NCBI GenBank assembly: GCA_025464795.1
Contig: JAODNB010000156.1
Location: 1 to 11,538, forward strand
DNA: 11,538 bases
Direction: 5' to 3'
Source: Frankiales bacterium
GTDB taxonomy: Bacteria > Actinomycetota > Actinomycetes > Mycobacteriales > SCTD01
The position numbers and the translations under genes are program-made. Shown here one piece after another: positions 1 to 7,700 of this stretch (position 1 is its first letter; every line of letters begins with the position of its first letter). The notes beneath the pieces are model-generated. The model was not told the origin of the DNA, did not search any database, and saw nothing but the letters and a program-made list of their open reading frames with translations.

Positions 1-278
1 TGATGGCGATCTACGTGCTGGTCTTCCTCGGCGGGACACCGGTCGGAGCTCCCCTCATCGGGGTCCTCGCCGAGGCCCTCGGCCCGCGGTCGTCGCTGCT
101 CATCGGGGGCGTGGTCTGCTCCGTCAGCGCCGTGGCTGCGGCTTCGTTCCTGAGCCGCGTCAGCACCTCGGACCTCCTGCGAGGAACTGAGGCCGCTGCG
201 CCTGAGCCGTCAGCGGGGCTTGCGCACGGGCCGGTGCTTGCGGGCGAAGCGACCGAGCGAGCCGGGTCGGGCCGCTGA
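1..278 (+). CDS. MFS transporter, C-terminal fragment (5' end outside window)
   Basis: The reading frame is open at the left edge and ends with TGA at 276-278, so only the last 91 or so residues are present. They start with a transmembrane helix carrying the pattern YVLVFLGGTPVGAPLIG, then a short charged loop, a second hydrophobic helix (SSLLIGGVVCSVSAVAAASF) and a hydrophilic tail of about 40 residues. The G-T-P-x-G-A-P-x-x-G pattern is typical of the eleventh helix region of EntS-like (DHA3, MFS_3) drug or siderophore exporters, and the two helices would be TM11 and TM12. The substrate cannot be read from this piece. The last 69 bases overlap the end of the convergent small membrane-protein gene. 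The ATG at position 3 is probably an internal methionine, not the start. Confidence 0.8.
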   Translation, partial: MAIYVLVFLGGTPVGAPLIGVLAEALGPRSSLLIGGVVCSVSAVAAASFLSRVSTSDLLRGTEAAAPEPSAGLAHGPVLAGEATERAGSGR

Positions 279-422
279 CGTCAGGCACAGCAGCGTCAGC
301 AGCCCGAACGGGAAGACCACGAGCACCGAGAGCATCACCTGCGCGACCCGCGCCAGTGACTCGAAGTGCAGCACGAGCGGGATGAGGAACGCGAGGAAGA
401 ACGCCGCAAGGGCGACGTTCAT
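210..422 (-). CDS. Small two-helix membrane protein behind serC
   Basis: A 70-residue protein reads from ATG at 422 to TGA at 212-210. It has two hydrophobic helices, residues about 3-19 (VALAAFFLAFLIPLVLH) and 26-48 (VAQVMLSVLVVFPFGLLTLL), then a strongly basic tail (RFARKHRPVRKPR). Positive charges at the C terminus suggest that end stays in the cytoplasm. It begins 32 bases after the serC stop on the same strand, so it is probably the last gene of the citrate synthase-serC transcript. Codons are G/C-ending almost throughout, which supports real coding. The ribosome site is weak (AGGG very close to the ATG), so translation may depend on serC. Its final 69 bases are antisense to the end of the MFS gene. 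The same frame is open far upstream into serC, but that part is a shadow. I do not recognise a function. Confidence 0.68.
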   Translation of the reverse strand: MNVALAAFFLAFLIPLVLHFESLARVAQVMLSVLVVFPFGLLTLLCLTSAARPGSLGRFARKHRPVRKPR

Positions 423-454
423 GACCCTGGGGACCCAGGCCTGCCGGGGTGCGT

Positions 455-1552
455 TCAGAGGTGCTCCACCACGTAGTCGATGCAGCCCGTCAGCGCCTCG
501 ACGTCTGCGGGCTCGACGGCGGGGAACATCGCGATGCGCAGCTGGTTGCGTCCCAGCTTGCGATAGGCGTGCGTGTCGAGGATCCCGTTGGCCCGCAGCG
601 CCTTGTCCACCTCGTCGGCGTCGACCTCCTCGGAGAAGTCGATGGTCCCCACGACCTGTGAGCGCAGGTGCTCCTCCGTGACGAAGGGAGTCGTGTACGA
701 GGTCTTCTCCGCCCAGGTGTAGAGCCGCGACGAGGAGTCGGCAGTGCGGGAGACGCACCAGTCGAGCCCGCCTTGGTCGTTCATCCAGTCGAGCTGGTCG
801 GCGAGCATGAGCAGCGTCGCGACGGCAGGCGTGTTGTAGGTCTGGTCGAGCCGGCTGTTGTCGATCGCGATCTGCAGGTCGAGGAACGGCGGGATCCATC
901 GGTCTCGAAGCTGCCCGACCCGCTCGACCGCGGCCGGCGACATGACGGCGATCCACAGGCCGCCGTCGGAGGCGAAGCACTTCTGCGGAGCGAAGTAGTA
1001 GACGTCGGTCTCGCGAACGTCGACGGGCAGCCCGCCGGCGCCTGAGGTGGCGTCCACCACGTGCAGGCCTTCGGCAGGGGGCCGGCGGACGGGCCGAGCC
1101 ACACCGGTCGAGGTCTCGTTGTGAGGCGTCGCGTACAGGTCGAAGGCAGGGTCGGGCGCGAAGTCCGGCGCGGACCCTGGCTCCGCCTTGATGATCTGCG
1201 GCTCCCCGGTGAACGGCGCAGCAGCGACGCCCTCCGCGAACTTGGCACCGAACTCACCGAACGCCAGGAACTGGGCGCGGTCCTGCACGAGGCAGAAGGT
1301 CGCGATGTCCCAGAAGCAGGTCGAACCGCCGTTGCCCAGGACGACCTCGTACCCGTCGGGCAGCGAGAACAGGTCGCGAACGCCCGAGCGCACCCGCGCT
1401 ACGACGTCCTTGACGGGCTTCTTGCGGTGCGACGTGCCGATGACGCCCGCGTGCGCCTGCAGCGCGTCCAGCTGAGCCGGCCGGACCTTGGAGGGCCCCG
1501 CGCCGAAGCGGCCGTCCTGCGGCAGCAGGTCGACCGGGATGGTGAGGGCCAC
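455..1552 (-). CDS. serC: Phosphoserine aminotransferase (actinobacterial type)
   Basis: SerC converts 3-phosphohydroxypyruvate and glutamate to O-phosphoserine and 2-oxoglutarate, the second step of serine synthesis, using PLP in the cytoplasm. The 365-residue product has the family opening DGRFGAGPSKVR (13-24), the substrate/PLP region GNGGSTCFWD (73-82), HNETSTGV (144-151), the Asp-bearing strand VVDATSGAGGLP (165-176) and the PLP lysine in APQKCFASDGG, K191. It follows the Mycobacterium/Streptomyces branch of class V aminotransferases and not the E. coli-type SerC. The frame stays open 50 codons upstream, but that part lies over the citrate synthase gene. The GTG at 1552 fits the family N terminus (VALTIPVDLLP) and shares one base with the citrate synthase stop (TAGTG), which suggests translational coupling. 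Only a weak AGG precedes it. The divergent pdxH makes its cofactor. Confidence 0.95.
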   Translation of the reverse strand: MALTIPVDLLPQDGRFGAGPSKVRPAQLDALQAHAGVIGTSHRKKPVKDVVARVRSGVRDLFSLPDGYEVVLGNGGSTCFWDIATFCLVQDRAQFLAFGEFGAKFAEGVAAAPFTGEPQIIKAEPGSAPDFAPDPAFDLYATPHNETSTGVARPVRRPPAEGLHVVDATSGAGGLPVDVRETDVYYFAPQKCFASDGGLWIAVMSPAAVERVGQLRDRWIPPFLDLQIAIDNSRLDQTYNTPAVATLLMLADQLDWMNDQGGLDWCVSRTADSSSRLYTWAEKTSYTTPFVTEEHLRSQVVGTIDFSEEVDADEVDKALRANGILDTHAYRKLGRNQLRIAMFPAVEPADVEALTGCIDYVVEHL

Positions 1553-2670
1553 TAGACCTGGTTCCCTGCAGGCAGCGAGCCCGACTCGACAGCGGAGACC
1601 GGACGGGGCGCCGGGCCGACGTACTTGGCCGACGGGCGGATCAGCTTGTTGAGCTTCTTCTGCTCGAGGATGTGCGCCGACCATCCGGCCGTCCGGGCGC
1701 ACGTGAACATCGACGTGAACATGTGCGCGGGGACCTCGGCGAAGTCGAGGACGACGGCGCTCCAGAACTCGACGTTCGTGCGCAGCGGCCGGTCGGGGTA
1801 GCGGGCGGTGAGCTCCTCGATGGCCGCCTTCTCGAGCGCCTCCGCGACCTCGTACCGGGTGGAGCCTAGCTCCTGAGCGGTGCGACGGAGCACCCGGGCC
1901 CGGGGGTCCTCCGCGCGGTAGACGCGGTGGCCGAAGCCCATCAGGCGCTCGCCCCGGTCCATGAGGTCCTTGACGTACTTCTCCGGGCTGGCGGCTCGCT
2001 CGACCTCGTCGAGCATGGTCAGCACCCGCGACGGCGCCCCGCCGTGCAGCGGTCCGGACAGCGCGCCGATGGCGCCGGAGATCGAGGCCGCAGCGTCGGC
2101 GCCGGTGGAGGCGATGACGCGGGCCGTGAACGTCGAGGCGTTCATGCCGTGCTCCGCGGCGCTCACGAAGTAGGCGTCCACGGCCTTGGTGTGAGCGGGG
2201 TCCGGGTCGCCCTTCCAGCGGATCATGAAGCGCTCGACGATCGTGTGCGCCTTGTCGACCTCGCTCTGCGGGATCATCGGCTTGCCGAGACCGCGGGCGC
2301 TCTGCGCCACGAAGGCCAGGGCCATGACGGAGACGCGCGCCAGGTCGTCGCGGATCTGCTCCACGCCGATGTCGAGCATCTGCTGCAGACCCCAGGCCGG
2401 CGCGAGCATCGCGACGGCGGACTGGACGTCGACCCGGATGTCACCGGAGTGGACCGGCAGCGGGAACGGCTCGGCCGGCGGCAGACCAGGGTTGAACTTG
2501 CCGTCGACGAGCAGCCCCCAGACGTTGCCGAAGGAGACGTTGCCGACGAGGTCCTCGATGTCCACGCCTCGGTAGCGGAGCGCGGAGCCCTCCTTGTCCG
2601 GCTCGGCGATCTCTGACTCGAAGGCGACGACGCCTTCCAGTCCGGGCTTGAAGGCGGTCTCGTCAGCCAT
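1552..2670 (-). CDS. citA: Citrate synthase (short actinobacterial citrate synthase 2 type)
   Basis: This enzyme condenses oxaloacetate with acetyl-CoA to form citrate. The product is 372 residues, the short form typical of Gram-positive and archaeal type I synthases, not the roughly 430-residue E. coli GltA. The two active-site histidines are visible in GPLHGGAPS (H209) and MGFGHRVYRAEDPRA (H248), with the AEHGMNAST helix at 172-180. The segment that carries the catalytic Asp in E. coli (NVDF) reads NVEFWSAVV here, with E301. The end contains the conserved MFTCARTAGWSAHILEQ region (321-337). The symbol follows the mycobacterial gene near serC. I chose the ATG at 2670 because GGAG lies 9 bases upstream; an in-frame ATG at 2706 would add 12 residues but has no clear ribosome site. 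2-methylcitrate synthase activity cannot be excluded, but no prp genes are nearby. Confidence 0.93.
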   Translation of the reverse strand: MADETAFKPGLEGVVAFESEIAEPDKEGSALRYRGVDIEDLVGNVSFGNVWGLLVDGKFNPGLPPAEPFPLPVHSGDIRVDVQSAVAMLAPAWGLQQMLDIGVEQIRDDLARVSVMALAFVAQSARGLGKPMIPQSEVDKAHTIVERFMIRWKGDPDPAHTKAVDAYFVSAAEHGMNASTFTARVIASTGADAAASISGAIGALSGPLHGGAPSRVLTMLDEVERAASPEKYVKDLMDRGERLMGFGHRVYRAEDPRARVLRRTAQELGSTRYEVAEALEKAAIEELTARYPDRPLRTNVEFWSAVVLDFAEVPAHMFTSMFTCARTAGWSAHILEQKKLNKLIRPSAKYVGPAPRPVSAVESGSLPAGNQV

Positions 2671-2679
2671 CGGTTGCGG

Positions 2680-2683
2680 CTCC
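2680..2683 (-). promoter_or_regulatory. Ribosome binding site deciding the citrate synthase start
   Basis: On the minus strand GGAG (complement of 2680-2683) lies 9 bases before the ATG at 2670. The alternative ATG at 2706 has no comparable purine-rich site, so this favours the shorter protein beginning MADETAFKPG. Confidence 0.6.
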
Positions 2684-2690
2684 AGGTTCG

Positions 2691-2705
2691 TGGGGTGTTC
2701 CCCCA
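2691..2705. repeat. Perfect 5-bp inverted repeat in the citrate synthase/pdxH divergent region
   Basis: TGGGG (2691-2695) and CCCCA (2701-2705) are separated by TGTTC. The repeat lies 21 bases upstream of the chosen citrate synthase ATG, inside the 77-base region between the two divergent genes. It could be an operator half-site pair or a small stem in the citrate synthase leader. The arms are short and all G/C in a G/C-rich genome, so chance is a real alternative. Confidence 0.3.
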
Positions 2706-2733
2706 TTCTGCCGTGCCACCGAAACGCGCGTGC

Positions 2734-2739
2734 GAGAGG
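2734..2739 (+). promoter_or_regulatory. Ribosome binding site deciding the pdxH start
   Basis: GAGAGG lies 8 bases before the ATG at 2748. An in-frame GTG at 2730 would add six residues but would place this purine-rich site inside the coding sequence, so the ATG is preferred. Confidence 0.6.
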
Positions 2740-2747
2740 CTGGGCAC

Positions 2748-3374
2748 ATGGCCCCCGATCTGTCCTCGCTCCGGCAGGAGTACACCGCCGCCGGGCTGTC
2801 CGAGGCCGACCTCGCCGAGACCTGGCACGAGCAGTTCGCGCGCTGGTTCGCCGACGCGCGCGTCCTCCGTGAGCCCAACGCCATGGTCCTGTCGACGGCG
2901 GACGGCGCCCCGAGTGCCCGTACGGTGCTGCTCAAGGCGGTCGACGAGCGCGGTTTCGTGCTCTTCACCAACCGCACGAGCCGCAAGGGCCGGGAGCTCG
3001 CCGCCAACCCGGTCGCCTCGTTGCTCTTCCCCTGGATCGACCTCGAGCGCCAGGTCGTGGTTCGGGGAGCTGTCGAGCAGGTGACGCAGGCAGAGACCGA
3101 CGCCTACTTCCACTCGCGGCCACGGGGTGCCCAGCTGGGGGCGTGGGCGTCTCGCCAGTCCTCCGTCATTCGTGACCGGTCTGTCCTCGACCAGCGGCTG
3201 GCCGATCTCGACCGCCGCTATCCCGATGAGGTACCGGTCCCGCCGTTCTGGGGAGGCACCCGCGTGCTGCCGGAGACCGTCGAGTTCTGGCAGGGCCGAC
3301 CCAACAGGCTCCACGACCGGCTTCGCTACCGGCTCGACGCTGGGACCTGGGTCATCGAGAGGCTGGCGCCGTGA
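2748..3374 (+). CDS. pdxH: Pyridoxamine/pyridoxine 5'-phosphate oxidase
   Basis: PdxH uses FMN and oxygen to oxidise pyridoxine or pyridoxamine 5'-phosphate to pyridoxal 5'-phosphate, the last step of PLP synthesis and salvage. The 208-residue product is the usual length. It shows the split-barrel FMN-binding strands SARTVLLKAVDERGFVLFTN (56-75), the phosphate-binding NRTSRKGRELAANP (75-88), SRPRGAQLGAWASRQSSVI (123-141), and the C-terminal substrate signature VEFWQGRPNRLHDRLRYR (178-195), where R187 and H189 match the active-site Arg/His pair of the family. The gene is divergent from citrate synthase, and its TGA overlaps the next GTG by four bases (GTGA), so it is cotranscribed and probably translationally coupled with the MFS gene. 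Its product supplies the cofactor of SerC, encoded on the other side of the divergent region. Confidence 0.95.
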   Translation: MAPDLSSLRQEYTAAGLSEADLAETWHEQFARWFADARVLREPNAMVLSTADGAPSARTVLLKAVDERGFVLFTNRTSRKGRELAANPVASLLFPWIDLERQVVVRGAVEQVTQAETDAYFHSRPRGAQLGAWASRQSSVIRDRSVLDQRLADLDRRYPDEVPVPPFWGGTRVLPETVEFWQGRPNRLHDRLRYRLDAGTWVIERLAP

Positions 3375-4639
3375 CGGAGCAGATCGACGAGGCGACCCGG
3401 ACCCCGCGCCGGCGCGTCACCCTCGACCTGGCGCCCATGCGCTCCTCGAGGCAGTTCCGGAACCTGCTGATCGGCGACGCGGTCAGCGTCATCGGTACGC
3501 AGGTCACCGCCGTCGCGATCCCGTTGCAGGTCTACGCGCAGACCCGGTCGGCCGCCGCGGTCGGCCTCGTCGGCCTGGCAGGTCTCGTCCCGCTCATCGT
3601 CTTCGGGCTGTACGGGGGAGCCGTCGCGGATGCCGTCGACCGGCGGCGACTGGTGCTCGTCACCACGAGCGCGCAGGCCGTGCTGTCAGCCGTCCTGCTC
3701 GCGCAAGCGCTTGCAGGTCTGCACTGGACCTGGCTGCTCTACCTCGTCGTCGCGATCCAGGCGGGGCTCTTCGCGCTGGACTCCCCGGCACGGCAGGCCT
3801 TCGTGCCGCGCCTGGTCGCCAAGCAGATGCTGCCCTCGGCCAACGCGCTCCGTCAGGTCGAGTTCAACGTCGGCATGACAGGGGGTCCGCTGCTCGCGGG
3901 TGTGATCGTCGCAGCGTTCGGCTTCGGTGCCGCGTACGGCCTGGACGCCGTCTCGTTCGCCGCGTCGCTGTGGGCCGTGGCGTCGCTGCCCGCGATGGCA
4001 CCGGAGGGTGGCGGTCGCAAGGCGGGGCTGGCGTCGGTGATCGAGGGCCTGCGGTTCCTCCGTACCCGCCAGGTGCTCTTGCTGACGTTCGTCGTCGACA
4101 TCATCGCGATGGTCTTCGGCATGCCCCGCACCCTGTTCGCACCGCTGTCCGATCACGTCTTCGGCGGTGGTGAAGCCGCTGCCGGTGCGCTGTACGCAGC
4201 CATCCCTGCAGGGGCTCTCGTCGGTGCTCTGCTGGGCGGGTGGTTCGGCCGGATACACAAGCAAGGCGTCGCGGTGACCGTCGCCATCCTGGCGTGGGGG
4301 CTGTGCATCATCGGCTTCGGCGCGACCTCAGACCTCTGGGTCGCGCTGGCTCTGCTCGCGGGCGCGGGTGCGGCCGACATGGTCTCGGCGGTGTTCCGCA
4401 CGGCGATCATGCAGACGGCCGCTCCGGACGAGATGCGCGGGCGTCTGGGAGGTGTCTTCATCGTCGTCGTGGCGGGTGGACCGCGGCTCGGCGACGGGCG
4501 GTCTGGGGCCTTCGCCGCCTGGTTCGGCATCCAGGAGGCCGTCGTCATCGGCGGCATCCTGGTGATCGCCCTGACCCTGCTGGTGGTGGCCATCGTGCCG
4601 AAGTTCCTCGCCTACGACTCACGCCACCCGCACACGTGA
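3371..4639 (+). CDS. MFS exporter, EntS-like (DHA3 family)
   Basis: A 422-residue integral membrane protein with about 12 hydrophobic segments, of the MFS_3/enterobactin-exporter type. A short charged N terminus (about 26 residues) precedes SSRQFRNLLIGDAVSVIGTQ, the usual TM1 start of this family. The loop 2-3 signature (motif A) is at 82-94, GGAVADAVDRRRL. The segment FALDSPARQAFVPRLV and the QVEFNVGMTGGPLLAGV helix are also characteristic. Near the C terminus the usual GDLRAG-like loop reads GPRLGDGRSGAF. The start is GTG at 3371, overlapping the pdxH stop by four bases. The substrate cannot be deduced: drug, siderophore or metabolite efflux are all possible. Coupling to pdxH does not prove a role in vitamin B6. 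Confidence 0.88.
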   Translation: MTEQIDEATRTPRRRVTLDLAPMRSSRQFRNLLIGDAVSVIGTQVTAVAIPLQVYAQTRSAAAVGLVGLAGLVPLIVFGLYGGAVADAVDRRRLVLVTTSAQAVLSAVLLAQALAGLHWTWLLYLVVAIQAGLFALDSPARQAFVPRLVAKQMLPSANALRQVEFNVGMTGGPLLAGVIVAAFGFGAAYGLDAVSFAASLWAVASLPAMAPEGGGRKAGLASVIEGLRFLRTRQVLLLTFVVDIIAMVFGMPRTLFAPLSDHVFGGGEAAAGALYAAIPAGALVGALLGGWFGRIHKQGVAVTVAILAWGLCIIGFGATSDLWVALALLAGAGAADMVSAVFRTAIMQTAAPDEMRGRLGGVFIVVVAGGPRLGDGRSGAFAAWFGIQEAVVIGGILVIALTLLVVAIVPKFLAYDSRHPHT

Positions 4640-4667
4640 CGAACGCCGGGGCCACCTTTTCGATGCC

Positions 4668-4698
4668 CTGTCCGTATTTGCCCGGATCGTCCTAGGGT
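4668..4698 (+). promoter_or_regulatory. Candidate promoter of the large secreted-protein gene
   Basis: TAGGGT (4693-4698) fits the actinobacterial -10 pattern TANNNT. A poor -35 match (CTGTCC, 4668-4673, or TGTCCG one base later) lies 18-19 bases upstream. Transcription would begin near 4705 and leave a leader of about 40 bases. The region 4640-4743 is the longest gap in the window, is locally less G/C-rich than its surroundings, and holds no other recognisable element or clear terminator. Confidence 0.4.
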
Positions 4699-4734
4699 GC
4701 GCGGCTAGCGTCTTCGGCTTCCACCTACGTGCTC

Positions 4735-4738
4735 GGAG
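4735..4738 (+). promoter_or_regulatory. Ribosome binding site deciding the secreted-protein start
   Basis: GGAG lies 5 bases before ATG 4744. A GTG at 4729 in the same frame would put this site inside the gene and add five residues before the signal peptide, so ATG 4744 is preferred. Confidence 0.6.
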
Positions 4739-4743
4739 CTCAG

Positions 4744-7700
4744 ATGTACGCACTGCCCCCCACCCACCGCCTGCGCAGCACCGGGCTCGTCGCCGCCCTT
4801 CTCGCAGGGCTGGGGTCCCTGTCCGCTGTGCCCGCCATCGCCGATGCGCCTGCGGCGACCACCGCTCTTGCGGTGTACGGGACCAACGACATCAACCACA
4901 ACGTGACGCAGGGCTACTACGACGCCGCAGCCGCCGGGCAGACCGTGACGCTCACCCAGACGGGGGGCCAGCTGCAGCTCGACGGAGCCCGTGCCGGCGC
5001 CGGTTCGTCGTCGGCGCGCATCACACCGCCCACCGATGGGGGCTTCGTCGCGGGCGCCACCTACGCCATCGCCAACACGGCGAGAGCAGGCGTCGCAGGT
5101 GTCGCGCTCCCGTGCTCGGTGACCAGCGGGAGCCTCACCGTCAGCGAGCTCGCGACCGACAGCGCCGGAGCAGTCACGCAGCTCGCGGCCAGCTACGTCT
5201 ACGGCTGCTCCAACGGCGACGGCAGCGGCGCGGCGGAGCTGCGGTACCGCGCGAGCAACGGTTACGAGGCGCTGAGGGTCCCGGGATCGGTCAGCTTCCC
5301 TGACGCCGGAGCGGGGAGCTCCCGCACGGTGACGGTGACCTACAGCAACGCTGGCAACCGACCGGTCACGATCGGCACCGCGAGCACGAGCAGCGTCAAC
5401 GCAGGACTGTCGCTCACCATCGGCAACGACCACTGCTCGGGTGCCGTCCTGCAGCCGGCTGCTGCCTGCACCCTTGACCTCACCGCCGTCAACGACTCGG
5501 CCCCGCAGTACCAGCGGGCGCTGCTCGACCTCCCGACGGACACCGCCGAGGGGACGTACGCAACGATCGTCCTCGCCAACAGCGCCCTACCACCGCTGGC
5601 TCCCACGGCGCAGGTGCACAGCGGGTATGACGGCATCTCGGTCACGGGCGTCTTCGCCGGCAGCCAGAACGGCAACCCGCCCCCGACCGCGACGGCCCTT
5701 CGGATCTTCCGCGTCAACGGGGACGGCAGCACCGCCCTCATCCAGGAGCTGCAGCGACCGGCCCAGACCACGGCGACGCTGGCCTTCACAGACCCACTGG
5801 CTCCTGGGACCACTGGCACCTACCGTGTCGTCGCGGTCGGTCCCGGTGGCGAGAGCCCCGCGAGCAACGACGGAACCGCCACCGTGCCGAGCTCTCCGGT
5901 CCCGGCAGAGGGACCGATCAACGCCCTCGCCGTCGTCGGGAACGTGGCGCCGGGAGCGTTGAGCCCCAGTAGCAGCGTCGTCACGACCCTCTCCGTCCTG
6001 GAGCACGGGTTCTACGGCACCACCTTGCTGGGGCAGTCGGGGCCTGACCAGGTGTTGATCCGACTGACCTACCCGGCTGATGGACTCGCCCCGGGCGACT
6101 ACGCCACCACAGACAGCGGAGACGGCGCACGTGTCGTCGGGCTCTCGCTGAACGGCCCAGGGGCCTGCGCCACGGGCACTCTGCACGTCGTGGACGCCGC
6201 GATCAAGGCGGACGGGACACCTCAGGTCTTGACGGCCTCCTTCACCAACGACTGCGGGGGGCAGGGCGAGATCCGGGTGCGGTCCACCACGGGCTACGCG
6301 GCAGTCGGTGCTGCCCCTGCCGGTGTCTCGGCCGGCTCAGTGGCCGTCGGCGCAACCTCGACCGCGAAGACGGTGCAGGTCAAGAACACCGGGAGCCAGA
6401 GCGTCACGGTCACAAGTGCCCCAACGACTCGTGCGCCCTGGTCGGTGAGCGCGTCGACGTGCACAGCCGCCCTCGTGCTGGCTCCAGCAGCCACCTGCTC
6501 GGTGTCGGTACGGGTCACCCCCACCGCCGTCGGCGACGCTCCTGGTCTGCTGGACGTCCCGGTGTCCACCCCCCACGGCCACCTGCAGGTCGGGCTCGCC
6601 GCGACGGGGACCTCGGTGCCCTCCGCCCCGCAGTCCTTGACGGTCGCCCTCGTCGTCGGTCACGGCCGGCTGACCTGGTCGCCGCCGGCGACGACGGGTG
6701 GTCAGGACGTGACGGGCTACACCGTCACGCGTACCGACGGCGGCGGCGCCGCGGTGGTGGTGGCCCGCCCGAGCGCTGCGACCTTGAGCTACGAGGACCG
6801 GGCTCTGACGGTGGGTCACACCTACACCTACTCCGTGACGGCCACGAACAGCGTCGGCACGGGCCCGGCAGCGCGCACGTCCGGCACCGCTGCGCCCAGC
6901 CGTGAGGTTCTGGTCGCCGCCGCTGGTCCGAACGACTGGGCCTACTCGGTGGCCGGGATCTCAGACGCCGGTGGGCAACGGCTCCCGCTCGTGACCGATG
7001 CGGATGCCGACATGCCGACGGTGACGCGCAACGGCGACTTCGTCGCGTTCGTGGACGACTCGTCTGAGCAGGTGCGGATCGCCCCGCGCAAGGGTGGCCC
7101 CTCACGGCCCATCACCGCGAACGTGTCCGCGGAGGAGCCAGCCTTCTCGCCGGACGGTGCAACGGTCATCTACACGAACGTCGCGGCGGGCACCCCGAAC
7201 CTCGAGCTGGCGATCGTCGGGGCGAGCTCTCCGACGTCTGCCGGCGTCAGGGGAGGGAGCGGCCTCAGCCGCGCTTCCTTCCTCCCTGACGGCCGCTCCG
7301 TCATCGCTTCGCGATCGTCAAGCGACCCCACGATCGAGCAGCTCGTCCTCGCGACCGGCAGCACGACCGTCCTCACCCACGGCATCCAGCCTCAGGTGTC
7401 GCGGGACGGCAAGGCGATCGCCTTCGTCCGGGTCACCAGCGCGACCTCGGACGGTGTCCCGACGCAGACCGAGATCTGGACGATGCCCTTGGGTGGCACG
7501 CCCGTGCGCCTCGCGAGCCCCGCCGGGGTCAACCTCCTTCCCTCGTGGGCCCCCGACGGGAAGGCGGTCTACTTCGAGCACAGCGCCGGCACGGAGGCTG
7601 CCGACGTCTACCGGGCGACCCTCAGCCCGATCGCTGTCACCAATGTCACCGCATCGGCCGACGTCGACGAGCTCGCGCCCACGGTGTACGACGCCGACGT

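Noticed and set aside
423..980. Long minus-strand reading frame extending the small membrane protein upstream
   Set aside because: It runs through serC in another frame and is an arginine-rich low-complexity shadow. Only the part after ATG 422 looks like a protein.
1553..1702. Upstream extension of serC by 50 codons
   Set aside because: It overlaps the citrate synthase coding sequence and shows no aminotransferase similarity; the family N terminus begins at GTG 1552.
2274..3314. 346-codon minus-strand frame across citrate synthase and pdxH
   Set aside because: It covers two strongly recognised genes in other frames, and its translation is rich in Arg, Ser and Pro, as shadows in G/C-rich DNA are.
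3127..4173. 348-codon plus-strand frame over pdxH and the MFS gene
   Set aside because: It is a shadow of two recognised genes, with an Arg/Pro/Ala-rich translation and no domain.
4640..4743. Terminator after the MFS gene
   Set aside because: There is a short T run (4657-4660), but I could find no convincing stem before it.
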